In this document: one piece after another, positions 1 to 7,380 of the stretch
Position numbering within the stretch: the stretch's first letter is position 1
Layout of the letters: each line of letters starts with the position of its first letter
Source of the DNA: JAXHTH01 sp034211115
Lineage (GTDB): Bacteria; Planctomycetota; Phycisphaerae; Phycisphaerales; SM1A02
DNA: 13,663 nt
Assembly: GCA_034211115.1 (NCBI GenBank)
Contig: JAXHTH010000253.1
Span: 1-13,663 of the forward strand
Reading direction: 5' to 3'
Position numbers and translations under genes: made by a program
The notes under the pieces: model-generated
What the model was told of the DNA's origin: nothing
Database searches by the model: none
The model's input: only the letters and a program-made list of their open reading frames with translations

Positions 1-613
1 AGGCGTAGCCGGGGCTGATGGTCATGCTCTCCACCCCCAGGTCCATCATCTCGTCGAAGAAGCGCCGGACCATGTCGGGATCGGCGCCGTCGAAGAGGGT
101 GGTGTTGGTGGTGACGCGGAAGCCGCGCTTCACCGCGGCGCGGATCGCCGTCGTCGCCGTCTCGAACACGCCCTCGCGGCAGACGGCGAAATCGTGCGCC
201 TCGCCCAGCCCGTCCATGTGCACGGAGAACGTCAGGTACTTGCTCGGCCTGAACGCGCCCTCCTCGAGCCTCTTCTCCAGCAGGACGGCGTTCGTGCACA
301 GATAGACGTACTTCCGCCGGCGGACGAGTTCCTCGACCAGCCCGGTGATGTGCGGGTAGAGCAGCGGCTCGCCGCCCGGGATCGAGACGACCGGTGCGCC
401 GCACTCCTCCACCGCGTCAAGGCACTGCTCAAGCGTGAGATGGCGCTTGAGGATGTGCGCGGGGTACTGGATCTTCCCGCACCCGGCGCAGGCGAGGTTG
501 CAGCGGAAGAGCGGCTCGAGCATGAGCACCAGCGGGTAGCGCTTCTGCCGGCGCAGCTTCTTCCCGAGCACGTAGGTGGCGACGGTCCACATCTGGGAGA
601 CGGGCAGGGACAT
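1..613 (-). CDS. hpnH: Adenosyl-hopene transferase HpnH (radical SAM), 5' part only
   Basis: HpnH is a radical SAM enzyme that joins adenosine to diploptene, the first step in making extended (C35) hopanoids. The 204 residues present read without interruption from ATG 613 to the window edge; about 130 C-terminal residues are missing if the usual length near 340 holds. The N-terminal region has the family signature almost unchanged: YPLVLMLEPLFRCNLACAGC, with the [4Fe-4S]-binding CxxxCxxC cysteines at 38, 42 and 45. It is followed by ECGAPVVSIPGGEPL (about 70-84), YVYLCTNA, SVHMDGL and, at the edge, TISPGYA. The start lacks a Shine-Dalgarno but has a -10-like hexamer 6 nt upstream. The gene is divergent from the sigma factor gene. 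No other hopanoid gene is in the window. The identification rests on recalled family sequence and is strong. Confidence 0.93.
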   Translation of the reverse strand, partial: MSLPVSQMWTVATYVLGKKLRRQKRYPLVLMLEPLFRCNLACAGCGKIQYPAHILKRHLTLEQCLDAVEECGAPVVSIPGGEPLLYPHITGLVEELVRRRKYVYLCTNAVLLEKRLEEGAFRPSKYLTFSVHMDGLGEAHDFAVCREGVFETATTAIRAAVKRGFRVTTNTTLFDGADPDMVRRFFDEMMDLGVESMTISPGYA

Positions 614-647
614 GGCCAGACCCTACCGCCTGCGCGGCTTGAGTGAA
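614..647 (-). promoter_or_regulatory. Candidate hpnH promoter giving a leaderless mRNA
   Basis: On the minus strand TTCACT (642-647) lies 16 nt upstream of TAGGGT (620-625), which ends 6 nt before the hpnH ATG. The expected transcription start would fall on or within a base or two of the ATG. No Shine-Dalgarno is present. The TANNNT element and 16-nt spacing match the stronger promoter in front of rpmI. The -35 match is only 4 of 6. Confidence 0.45.
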
Positions 648-660
648 GCGGGGGGCGGAG

Positions 661-702
661 GCGAAATTCGCTTTTTGTATGGATGATATGACCATCCGTT
701 TC
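661..702. promoter_or_regulatory. AT-rich island with inverted repeat between divergent hpnH and sigma gene
   Basis: This stretch is clearly poorer in G+C than its surroundings and contains GGATG (681-685), seven bases, then CATCC (693-697). Such an island between divergent genes is a plausible regulator-binding or promoter site. On the minus strand it also contains TATCAT, a fair -10 hexamer. No specific regulator can be named. Confidence 0.3.
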
Positions 703-860
703 GCCGCCGGTGGGCCGCGCGTCACGGCGATGGGAAAAATCACGATCCCGGGGCGGGGGTGACGCGTACTAGCAGCACATGACCGCGCTGCCCCTCCAGC
801 TTGTGCTCGTGTCGCTCGGCGCCGCCTTCGGGCCGCTCGGCAGGCGTTCCGGGGACGCCC

Positions 861-876
861 CGTCTATTATCAGACG
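861..876 (+). promoter_or_regulatory. Candidate sigma-factor gene promoter: -10 TATTAT inside an inverted repeat
   Basis: TATTAT (865-870) is a near-consensus -10 hexamer in very GC-rich surroundings. It sits within CGTCT-ATTATC-AGACG (861-876), a perfect 5-bp inverted repeat. Transcription starting near 877 would leave a leader of about 28 nt carrying the GGAG ribosome-binding site at 895-898. No good -35 is visible. The repeat could be an operator or an activator site. Confidence 0.4.
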
Positions 877-904
877 AGGGAGGCCGACGTCCACGGAGCG
901 ACCC

Positions 905-1510
905 GTGCACGATGAGAGCGACGAGTCATTGCTGGCCGCGTACCTGCGGGGCGATCGCAGCGCGTTCCGCGTGCTGATCGATCGGTATCGGGACGAGCTG
1001 GTGCATTTCCTCACCCGCTTCCTGGGCACCCGGGCCGCGGCCGAAGACGTCTTCCAGGAGACATTCCTCCAGGTGCATCTGTCCGGCGACCGCTTCGATC
1101 CCCAGCGGCGGTTCAAGCCGTGGCTGTTCACGATCGCCGCGAACAAGGCCCGGGACTATCACCGCAAGCACGGGCGGCGCGGGGCGCTGTCCCTCTCGGC
1201 CTCGATCGACGGGGACGAGGCGGGCCAGCGGTTCGTGGATCTCATGGAGGCCGACCTCCCCTCCCCGGACACGCCGGTGCTCGACGCCGAGCGCAGCCGG
1301 CTCGTCAAGTCGGTGGTCGACTCGATGCCCCCGCATCTGCGGGAGATCCTGTTGCTGAGCTACTTCCAGCGGCTCAGCTACAACCAGATCGCCGATGCGC
1401 TGGAGATTCCGCTGGGGACGGTCAAGAGCCGCCTGCACACCGCGGTGGCGGCGTTCGCGCGGGCCTGGATGGCGGCCCGGATCGAGGATCGATCACAGGA
1501 CGGGAGATAA
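905..1510 (+). CDS. ECF-type RNA polymerase sigma factor (sigma-70 family)
   Basis: This 201-residue protein directs RNA polymerase to a specific promoter set. Region 2 covers about residues 18-89, including AEDVFQETFLQVH (46-58) and the promoter-melting segment FKPWLFTIAANKARDYHRK (70-88). Region 4 covers about 137-186, with the helix-turn-helix LSYNQIADALEIPLGTVKSR. There is no region 3, and the length fits ECF sigma factors. I chose GTG 905 because GGAG lies 6 nt upstream and the conserved reading begins there. An in-frame ATG at 779 would add 42 low-complexity residues and place the start upstream of the TATTAT element. The next gene begins 6 nt after the stop, so the two are probably co-transcribed. 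The ECF subgroup and target promoters cannot be told from the sequence. Confidence 0.9.
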   Translation: MHDESDESLLAAYLRGDRSAFRVLIDRYRDELVHFLTRFLGTRAAAEDVFQETFLQVHLSGDRFDPQRRFKPWLFTIAANKARDYHRKHGRRGALSLSASIDGDEAGQRFVDLMEADLPSPDTPVLDAERSRLVKSVVDSMPPHLREILLLSYFQRLSYNQIADALEIPLGTVKSRLHTAVAAFARAWMAARIEDRSQDGR

Positions 1511-1516
1511 ACAGGC

Positions 1517-2389
1517 ATGAACCCCTCCGGCGACAAACCTCTGGAGCTTTCCCCCGATGATCGGCGCGTGGTCGATGCGCTCTTCGCCTCCGGCTTCGAC
1601 GAAGAGGCGGCGAGGCGGCTTCCCGCTTCCGATCGGGCGCGGGCCGAGCGGCTCACCCACCTGCTGGAGCTGATGCACGACTACCCGGTGGAAGACGCCG
1701 ACGAGACGCTGACCCACGTCACCCTGGCGGGGATCGATCGTTATGAGGCCGAGCGGGCGAAGCGGATGACCATCGACCCGATGGAAGCGCGGGATCTTCG
1801 CGCCCGCCGCCTCCGCCGGGTGCCCCTGCCCAGCCTGGTCACGGTGGCCGCGACGATCCTCATCGGCGCCTCGATCATCCTGCCCATTCTCCACAACCTG
1901 CGGCAGCAGCAGGTGGACATGAAGCGGCTGAACAACCTGCGCTACGTGTCGTTCGCGGTGGACAACTACGCGGCCGACTACGACGGGGCGATCCCCACCG
2001 CGCGGGCGGGTCTGAGCGGGGCGCCCGCCGCCTTCGCCGACGCCATCAACCTCACCCCCCTCATCGAGGAGCGCTACTGCCGGATCAACGAGCCGCAGCC
2101 GGAGGAGTATGAAAGCTCGCCCGCCGGCGTGTGGTTCGGCTCCAACCGCGTGCTCTTCCTTGGGGACCGGAACCCGATCATCGAGGCCCTTCGGCGGCAG
2201 CAGCGGCTCGATCGGCCGCTGGTGATCACGTTCGGCCACGATCAGGCACGGCGGAACATTCTCACGGCGGAGGGGGCCATCCTCTGGCTGGGTCAGCCTC
2301 AGAGGCGGGCGGAGGCGCCGCCCCTCTGGCGGCCGCGCGGCGTCCTCTGGCTCGCCGACGACATCCACCCGCGTTCACCGGAGCGTTGA
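1517..2389 (+). CDS. Single-pass membrane protein, likely sigma-factor partner with a pseudopilin-like domain
   Basis: The protein has 290 residues. Residues 1-101 are hydrophilic and rich in charged helices, and would lie in the cytoplasm. One membrane helix spans about 104-125 (VPLPSLVTVAATILIGASII). After it comes LNNLRYVSFAVDNYAADYDG (about 138-157), which resembles the SNLRQIGLALHMYANDNDG stretch of planctomycete pseudopilin-like proteins. Near the C-terminus HDQARRNILTAEG (241-253) resembles the H-X9-DG motif of that family, with one extra residue and Glu for Asp. It starts 6 nt after the sigma gene, with GGGAG at 1502-1506, so an anti-sigma or signal-sensing role is likely. It lacks the HxxxCxxC zinc motif of classical zinc anti-sigma factors. 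The function is inferred from position and architecture only. Confidence 0.75.
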   Translation: MNPSGDKPLELSPDDRRVVDALFASGFDEEAARRLPASDRARAERLTHLLELMHDYPVEDADETLTHVTLAGIDRYEAERAKRMTIDPMEARDLRARRLRRVPLPSLVTVAATILIGASIILPILHNLRQQQVDMKRLNNLRYVSFAVDNYAADYDGAIPTARAGLSGAPAAFADAINLTPLIEERYCRINEPQPEEYESSPAGVWFGSNRVLFLGDRNPIIEALRRQQRLDRPLVITFGHDQARRNILTAEGAILWLGQPQRRAEAPPLWRPRGVLWLADDIHPRSPER

Positions 2390-2413
2390 CATCCGCCGAG
2401 CCGGTGCTACCCT
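2386..2413 (+). promoter_or_regulatory. Sigma-70-type promoter for rpmI-rplT
   Basis: TTGACA (2386-2391) is a perfect -35. It is followed after 16 nt by TACCCT (2408-2413), a TANNNT-type -10. The -35 overlaps the stop codon (2387-2389) of the preceding gene. Transcription would start near 2420, giving a leader of roughly 57 nt before rpmI. This is the best promoter in the window and serves as the local reference for judging the others. Confidence 0.7.
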
Positions 2414-2476
2414 ACCGGGTTCCGCGCCGCACCCCGCCGCCGGCGGGACGGGCGGTTTCTCGGTTGAGGTGACGCC

Positions 2477-2716
2477 ATGCCCAAGAACAAGCCGCGGAAA
2501 GCCATGCTGAAGCGGATCCGGTTCACCAAGACGGGCCGGATCAAGCACCGCCGCGCCTGCGGACGGCACCTGCGAAGCCACAAGCCGGCCAGGCTGCTGC
2601 GCCGCTATCGCCGGCCGGCGTATGCCACCGGCTCCGAGGCGCGCCGGGTGCGGGCGATGCTCTTCACCCGCGTGGCCGTCAACGTCGAGAAGCCGAAGGT
2701 CGAGAACGAGGGCTGA
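2477..2716 (+). CDS. rpmI: 50S ribosomal protein bL35
   Basis: This 79-residue basic protein of the large ribosomal subunit matches bL35 through most of its length. It has the MPKNKPRKAMLKRIRFTKTG start, GRIKHRRACGRHL (about 20-32), a central LLRRYRRPAY, and the final SEARRVRAML segment. The family is usually 64-66 residues long; here about a dozen residues (ending VNVEKPKVENEG) extend the C-terminus. GAGGTGA at 2466-2472 lies 4 nt before the ATG. In most bacteria infC precedes rpmI in the same operon. Here infC is absent and a sigma factor/membrane protein pair lies upstream, with a dedicated promoter supplying transcription. rplT follows after an unusually long 158-nt spacer. Confidence 0.92.
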   Translation: MPKNKPRKAMLKRIRFTKTGRIKHRRACGRHLRSHKPARLLRRYRRPAYATGSEARRVRAMLFTRVAVNVEKPKVENEG

Positions 2717-2874
2717 GGAGGATTCGCCGGGCGGACCGCGCTGGCCCGCCCCGCCACGCTCAAGCACCGTGGCGTCGAACATCGTCGGCCGGGCGCAAGC
2801 GTCGGCGGCGCCGCCCGCCTCGAGGAGGCGAGGGCGCGCCGGCCCCCGAGTCGGCCCAGTGAGGAGTTGCGGCC
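2717..2874 (+). other. Structured spacer between rpmI and rplT
   Basis: These 158 nt contain no credible gene. They hold at least two strong stem-loops: CGCCACG-N9-CGTGGCG (2752-2774, 7-bp stem) and CGCCTC-GAG-GAGGCG (2816-2830, 6-bp stem). GGGCGG near 2730 can also pair with CCGCCC near 2747. The rplT ribosome-binding site GAGGAG (2861-2866) follows. L20 represses its own operon through mRNA structure in several bacteria, so this may be a control region. No known L20-leader consensus was recognised and no T-run terminator is present. Confidence 0.45.
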
Positions 2875-3255
2875 ATGCCCCGCGTGCAGAAAGGCGCCGC
2901 CCGGACCCAGGCCCGTCGTCGAGTGCTCCGCAGTGCCCGCGGCTACTGGGGCACCAAGCATCGTCACAAGCAGCAGGCAAAGGTCGCGGCCACGAGGGCC
3001 GGCCAGTTCGCCTACCGCGATCGCCGCGCCCGGCGGCGCGACTTCCGCCGGCTGTGGATCACTCGCATCACCGCCGCCTGCCGCATGCGGGGCACGCGCT
3101 ACAGCCGTTTCATCAACGGCCTGCAGCGCGCCGGCGTGCTGCTCAACCGCAAGATGCTCAGCCAGATCGCCATCGAGGATCCCGCGACGTTCGACACGCT
3201 CGTGGAGATGGCCGAGGCGAATACGACGGCCCAGGCGTCGAAGGTCACCGCCTGA
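2875..3255 (+). CDS. rplT: 50S ribosomal protein bL20
   Basis: The protein has 126 residues, slightly longer than the usual 115-120. bL20 binds 23S rRNA early in large-subunit assembly. Family landmarks are all present: the basic start MPRVQKGAARTQARR, ARGYWGTKHR (21-30), the long arginine-rich helix, FRRLWITRITAACR and YSRFINGLQRAGVLLNRKML, then IAIEDPATFDTLV near the end. The extra residues are at the C-terminus (ANTTAQASKVTA). GAGGAG at 2861-2866 lies 8 nt before the ATG. The gene follows rpmI as in most bacteria. The usual downstream pheS is missing and a methyltransferase-like gene comes next. Confidence 0.95.
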   Translation: MPRVQKGAARTQARRRVLRSARGYWGTKHRHKQQAKVAATRAGQFAYRDRRARRRDFRRLWITRITAACRMRGTRYSRFINGLQRAGVLLNRKMLSQIAIEDPATFDTLVEMAEANTTAQASKVTA

Positions 3256-3338
3256 CCGGCGCGTCCCGCGCGTCGATCGGCGTTCGTTGATGCTCCACCC
3301 ACCCGGCGGCCGGCCGTGATCGCCGGCAGGGGGATCCC

Positions 3339-4001
3339 ATGCTCACCTTCGTCCGCCAGGCGTTGAGGGCCTACCCGCAGATCGGAGCGATCGCCCCCTC
3401 TTCTCGACGCCTCGCCCGGGCGATGACCCGCGCCGCCCGCGATCGCGAGCATCCGCTGCGCATCCTCGAGGTCGGCTGCGGGAGCGGGGCGCTGACGCGG
3501 CCGCTGCTGCAGGCCCTCCGCCCCGGCGACGAGCTGCATCTCGTCGAGATCAACCCGCAGTTCTGTCGGCAGCTTGAACGCCGGCTGCTTCGGCCGTATC
3601 AAGGGCGGTACCCGCAACGCACCGTCCATCTGCATCGCGGGGGGATCGAGGAGGCCGACCTCGACGGGACCTTCGACGTCATCGTCTGTTCGCTGCCCCT
3701 GCACGGGTTTCGCCGGGCGCGGGCGCAATCGATCCTGCTGGGGTTGTTGAAGCGGCTGAGCGGGGACGGCGTCCTGACGTACTTCGAGTACGTGGGGATG
3801 TGGACGCTCAAGACGCCGCTGATGGTTCGCGCGGCCGGCCGCCGCGCGATTCATCGCCGCTACCGGCTGCACAAGGCGCTGGAGCGCCGGCATCGTGCCA
3901 GCCGGGAACTGGTGGTGGGCAACGTTCCGCCGGCGATCGTGGTGCGGCTTCACGCCCTCGCCCCGCGGGATCTTCCGGCGCCCGTCCGCGCGGCCTGCTG
4001 A
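3339..4001 (+). CDS. Class I SAM methyltransferase, similar to phospholipid N-methyltransferases (PmtA-like)
   Basis: This 220-residue protein starts at ATG 3339 with AGGGGGA (3328-3334) just upstream. The opening FVRQALRAYPQIGAIAPSSRRLARAM (3-28) resembles the start of bacterial PmtA-like phospholipid N-methyltransferases and related rRNA-adenine-dimethylase-like proteins. The SAM-binding motif I is ILEVGCGSGALT (42-53), followed by the acidic ribose-binding end of strand 2 in LHLVEINPQF (67-76). Motif IV is DVIVCSLPLHGF (113-124), close to the SGLPLLNF-type motif of PmtA enzymes. The likely reaction is methylation of phosphatidylethanolamine or another membrane lipid, but the substrate is inferred. 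The C-terminal 60 residues are basic. It may be read through from rplT (83-nt gap); no terminator or promoter stands out between them. Confidence 0.7.
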   Translation: MLTFVRQALRAYPQIGAIAPSSRRLARAMTRAARDREHPLRILEVGCGSGALTRPLLQALRPGDELHLVEINPQFCRQLERRLLRPYQGRYPQRTVHLHRGGIEEADLDGTFDVIVCSLPLHGFRRARAQSILLGLLKRLSGDGVLTYFEYVGMWTLKTPLMVRAAGRRAIHRRYRLHKALERRHRASRELVVGNVPPAIVVRLHALAPRDLPAPVRAAC

Positions 4002-4028
4002 GGGCTGCGTCGGCGGGGTCGGCGGCGC

Positions 4029-4050
4029 GGCCGCGGCCTATTATTCGCCC
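4029..4050 (+). promoter_or_regulatory. Candidate leaderless promoter of dapL with adjacent palindrome
   Basis: TATTAT (4039-4044) ends exactly 6 nt before the dapL ATG at 4051, so transcription would start at or next to the start codon. No Shine-Dalgarno precedes the ATG. Immediately upstream is GGCCGCGGCC (4029-4038), a perfect 10-bp palindrome that abuts the hexamer and could be an operator. No -35 hexamer is recognisable. Confidence 0.5.
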
Positions 4051-5307
4051 ATGGCCCGCCTCAACGATCACTACCTCAAGCTTGCCGGCGCGTACCTCTT
4101 TCCCGAGATTGCACGCCGGGTCGACGAATACGTCCGGGCGCATACCGATGCGGAAGGGGAAATCATCCGCTGCGGGATCGGCGACGTGACCGAGCCCCTG
4201 CCCGCGGCGGTGGTCGAGGCGATGCACAACGCCGTCGACGAGATGGCCCGCGGGGAGACCTTCCGCGGCTACGGGCCGCCCACCGGGTATCCGTTCCTGC
4301 GCGAGGCGATCGCCCGCGGCGACTTCGACGAGCACGGCCTGGACATCCGCCCCGATGAGATCTTCATCTCCGACGGCTCGAAGACCGACTGCGGCGCGGT
4401 GCTGGACGTGCTCGGCGACGACAACCGCATCGGGATCGGCGACCCGGTGTATCCCGTCTACGTCGACTCCAACGTCATGGCCGGGCACACCGGCCCGGCG
4501 CGCGAGGACGGCGGCTATGAAGGACTCGTCTACCTGCCCTGCACCGCGGAGAACGGCTTCGTCCCCGACCTCCCCGGCCCTCCGGATGACACGCTCGATC
4601 TCATCTACCTCTGCTATCCCAACAACCCCACCGGCGGGATGATCTCCCGCCCGCAACTGCAGGCGTGGGTCGACTACGCCCTGGCCCACGACACCATCAT
4701 CATCTACGACGCGGCGTATCAGTATTACCTGCGCGACGAGACCGCGCCGTGGTCGATCTACGAGATCGACGGTGCCCGCCGGTGCGCGATTGAGCTGCAC
4801 AGCTTCTCGAAGAACGGCGGGTTCACGGGCGTGCGCTGCGGGTATTCCGTCTGTCCCGCCGAGCTGTCGGGGACGACGCGGAGCGGGGAGAAGGTCCCGC
4901 TGCATCGGCTCTGGACCCGGCGCTGGTCGACCAAGGCCAACAGCGTCGGGTACGTCGTGCAGCGCGCCGCCGAGGCGCTCTACAGCGACGCCGGCCGGCA
5001 ACAGGTCCGGGCGCTCGTCGATCACTACCTGGAGAACGCCCGCCTGCTGCGCGAAGGATGCGAGGCGATCGGCCTCCGCGCCTGGGGCGGGGAGAACTCG
5101 CCCTACGTCTGGGTCGCCTGCCCCGACGGGTTGTCCTCGTGGCAGATGTTCGACCGCATGCTCGACGAAGCCAGGGTCGTCATCACGCCCGGGGTGGGCT
5201 TCGGCCGCTGCGGCGAAGGTTACGTCCGCATCAGCGCCTTCAACTCCCGCGAGAACGCGATGGAGGTCGTCAGGCGCATGCGCGCGATGACGGCGCAGGC
5301 GGTGTAG
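4051..5307 (+). CDS. dapL: LL-diaminopimelate aminotransferase
   Basis: This 418-residue fold-type I PLP enzyme converts tetrahydrodipicolinate directly to LL-diaminopimelate, feeding lysine and peptidoglycan synthesis and bypassing the acylated Dap steps. Family features are the substrate-region start YLKLAGAYLFPEIARRV, IRCGIGDVTEPLP (39-51), FRGYGPPTGYPFLREAIA (71-88), NNPTG (191-195), YDAAY (219-223) and SFSKNGGFTGVRCGY (251-265), whose Lys254 should bind PLP. YVRISAF (391-397) supplies the carboxylate-binding arginine. The position after the catalytic lysine (Asn-Gly) departs from the AGFTG form common in DapL. Length fits the family (about 410). I chose ATG 4051 because the family homology begins there and a -10 hexamer lies 6 nt upstream. 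The open frame continues upstream but that extension is not conserved-looking. Confidence 0.92.
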   Translation: MARLNDHYLKLAGAYLFPEIARRVDEYVRAHTDAEGEIIRCGIGDVTEPLPAAVVEAMHNAVDEMARGETFRGYGPPTGYPFLREAIARGDFDEHGLDIRPDEIFISDGSKTDCGAVLDVLGDDNRIGIGDPVYPVYVDSNVMAGHTGPAREDGGYEGLVYLPCTAENGFVPDLPGPPDDTLDLIYLCYPNNPTGGMISRPQLQAWVDYALAHDTIIIYDAAYQYYLRDETAPWSIYEIDGARRCAIELHSFSKNGGFTGVRCGYSVCPAELSGTTRSGEKVPLHRLWTRRWSTKANSVGYVVQRAAEALYSDAGRQQVRALVDHYLENARLLREGCEAIGLRAWGGENSPYVWVACPDGLSSWQMFDRMLDEARVVITPGVGFGRCGEGYVRISAFNSRENAMEVVRRMRAMTAQAV

Positions 5308-5312
5308 CGCGG

Positions 5313-5343
5313 GCGACCGGGGCTATGCATCCGCGGCTACGAA
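5313..5343 (+). repeat. REP-like palindromic repeat, copy 1 (degenerate)
   Basis: The core ATGCATCCGCGGCTAC matches the reverse complement of copy 3 base for base, and the flanking GCGACC is shared too. The left arm CCGGGGCT differs at two positions from the perfect arm CCGCGGAT of copies 2 and 3. It fills the gap between convergent dapL and the minus-strand methyltransferase gene. It overlaps the stop codon (5337-5339) of the latter. Confidence 0.65.
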
Positions 5344-6104
5344 GCGGTCGACGCCGGCGCGGCGACGAGAGGAGGTGAAGCGTTCGTCGCCCTCGGCGCG
5401 CCGTTGAAGGAGATCTCGGTGAGGCAGTTGCCGGTGCCGAGCTCGGTCGTCGTCAGTTCCTGCTCGCGCATCCACGCCTCGAGCGCCTCGCGCTCGCGCC
5501 GGCGGTGGGAATCATCGAGCAGGATGATGCAGTCCTCGGCCAGCCGCCGGCCCATGACGGGCATGAGCCCGTAGCGCCCGCCCCGCGTCATCCCCGGCGG
5601 GCCGTCACAGATCACCAGCCGGAAGTCGTCGGGCAGTAGCGAGGTCGGTTCCGCGTACCACTCGAACGGGCCGTAGTCGGTCAGCGGGGTGTGGCAGACG
5701 GTGACGTGGGCGAGGCGGTGGCGGCGGATGACCGACCGGATGCGCGCGTGCCACTTGGGATGATGCTCCAGCGACCAGACGGGGATCGCCCGCGGGCGGG
5801 TGAGCAGGCCCAGCAGGAGGGTGGTGAGCCCGCTGCCGCACTCGAGGATCGGGCCCTCGGTTTCGAGAGCGAGGCGGGCGGTGGCGGTGAGCAGATCCAT
5901 GCTCGGCGAGTACCCGGGATTGCCCCAGCTTCGACGCAGGGCGATGAGCATCTCCCGGCTCGGCATCGTCCCCGCGGGCAGGCCGGCGATGCGCCGCACC
6001 GCCGCGGCCAGGTACGGCCGACCACGCAGACGCTGAATCTGCGTGGGAATCCCGATCGAGATCCGATCGAGGATCTTCAGGATGAAGGGGTGCTTCAGGC
6101 TCAT
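5337..6104 (-). CDS. Class I SAM-dependent methyltransferase-like protein, substrate unknown
   Basis: This 255-residue protein has a Rossmann-type methyltransferase core. Motif I is ILECGSGLTTLLLG (86-99). VWSLEHHPKWHARI (109-122) supplies the acidic ribose-binding residue. FRLVICDGPPGMTRGGRYGL (161-180) is the motif IV region, and CIILLDDSHRR (192-202) the next strand. The DGPPG and DDSHR segments are typical of methyltransferases of the Methyltransf_24/FkbM-like grouping, often found near glycan genes, but no substrate can be assigned. About 80 basic N-terminal residues precede the core. The last 20 residues are alanine/proline-rich and the stop codon lies inside a REP-like repeat, so the C-terminus may have been reshaped by repeat insertion. 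A weak promoter lies upstream; no clear ribosome-binding site precedes the ATG at 6104. Confidence 0.75.
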   Translation of the reverse strand: MSLKHPFILKILDRISIGIPTQIQRLRGRPYLAAAVRRIAGLPAGTMPSREMLIALRRSWGNPGYSPSMDLLTATARLALETEGPILECGSGLTTLLLGLLTRPRAIPVWSLEHHPKWHARIRSVIRRHRLAHVTVCHTPLTDYGPFEWYAEPTSLLPDDFRLVICDGPPGMTRGGRYGLMPVMGRRLAEDCIILLDDSHRRREREALEAWMREQELTTTELGTGNCLTEISFNGAPRATNASPPLVAAPASTAS

Positions 6105-6130
6105 GGGCGACGAAATCGTCCGGGGCGTGC

Positions 6131-6159
6131 ACGGTAGCGGGCGATCGGCCTCCTGTCTC
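6131..6159 (-). promoter_or_regulatory. Candidate promoter of the minus-strand methyltransferase gene
   Basis: Read on the minus strand, GAGACA (6154-6159) is separated by 17 nt from TACCGT (6131-6136). The same TACCGT hexamer occurs in the candidate promoter of the export gene at 7571-7576. Transcription would begin near 6124, leaving a leader of about 20 nt. The -35 matches TTGACA at four positions. Confidence 0.35.
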
Positions 6160-6193
6160 GCCCGGGCGGCTCAGGCGCACATGTTGTTCGGGA

Positions 6194-6224
6194 AAGCCCG
6201 CGGATATTCATCCGCGGCTATCAG
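6194..6224 (+). repeat. REP-like palindromic repeat, copy 2
   Basis: CCGCGGAT-ATTC-ATCCGCGG (6198-6217) is a perfect 8-bp inverted repeat with a 4-nt loop, followed by CTAT. It has the same orientation as copy 1 and the opposite orientation to copy 3, which lies about 57 bp further on. It sits between the minus-strand methyltransferase gene and lipA. Confidence 0.75.
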
Positions 6225-6269
6225 TCATCGCGAGAACGATCGAACGTGACCGTTGAAACGCGGCATTTT

Positions 6270-6300
6270 TGTAGCCGCGGATGCATATCCGCGGTCGCCT
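6270..6300 (-). repeat. REP-like palindromic repeat, copy 3
   Basis: CCGCGGAT-GCAT-ATCCGCGG (6275-6294) is a perfect 8-bp inverted repeat preceded by GTAG on the plus strand. Its reverse complement matches copy 1 over about 30 nt with only a few differences. It lies just downstream of the lipA stop codon and could act as a transcript-end hairpin, although no T-run follows on the minus strand. Copies 2 and 3 form an inverted pair, as REP sequences often do. Confidence 0.75.
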
Positions 6301-6318
6301 GCGAAGATTACTGGCGTT

Positions 6319-7350
<1,032 letters not shown>

Positions 7351-7380
7351 GGGTGTACTGTAGGCCCGCGGGGGCGGGCC
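7351..7380 (-). promoter_or_regulatory. Candidate leaderless promoter and palindrome of lipA
   Basis: On the minus strand TACAGT (7357-7362) ends 6 nt before the lipA ATG, and no Shine-Dalgarno is present. Directly upstream is a perfect 7-bp inverted repeat with a 4-nt centre, GGCCCGC-N4-GCGGGCC (7363-7380). It covers the usual spacer between -10 and -35. No -35 hexamer is visible. The layout is the same as in front of dapL. Confidence 0.45.

Noticed and set aside
779..904. In-frame ATG 779 as the sigma factor start
   Set aside because: It adds 42 residues with no sigma-factor similarity, has no good ribosome-binding site and lies upstream of the TATTAT promoter candidate. GTG 905 has GGAG at the right distance.
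3256..3338. GCGCG-TCC-CGCGC near 3260 as a terminator after rplT
   Set aside because: The stem is only 5 bp, made of simple GC alternation common here, and no T-run follows.
3808..5025. A 405-codon minus-strand open frame opposite dapL
   Set aside because: dapL is unmistakable on the plus strand and the antisense translation is low in complexity.
6270..6300. REP copy 3 as an intrinsic terminator of lipA
   Set aside because: The hairpin is strong but the minus strand downstream reads CTACAAAAAT, with no T-run, and the same sequence recurs elsewhere as a repeat.
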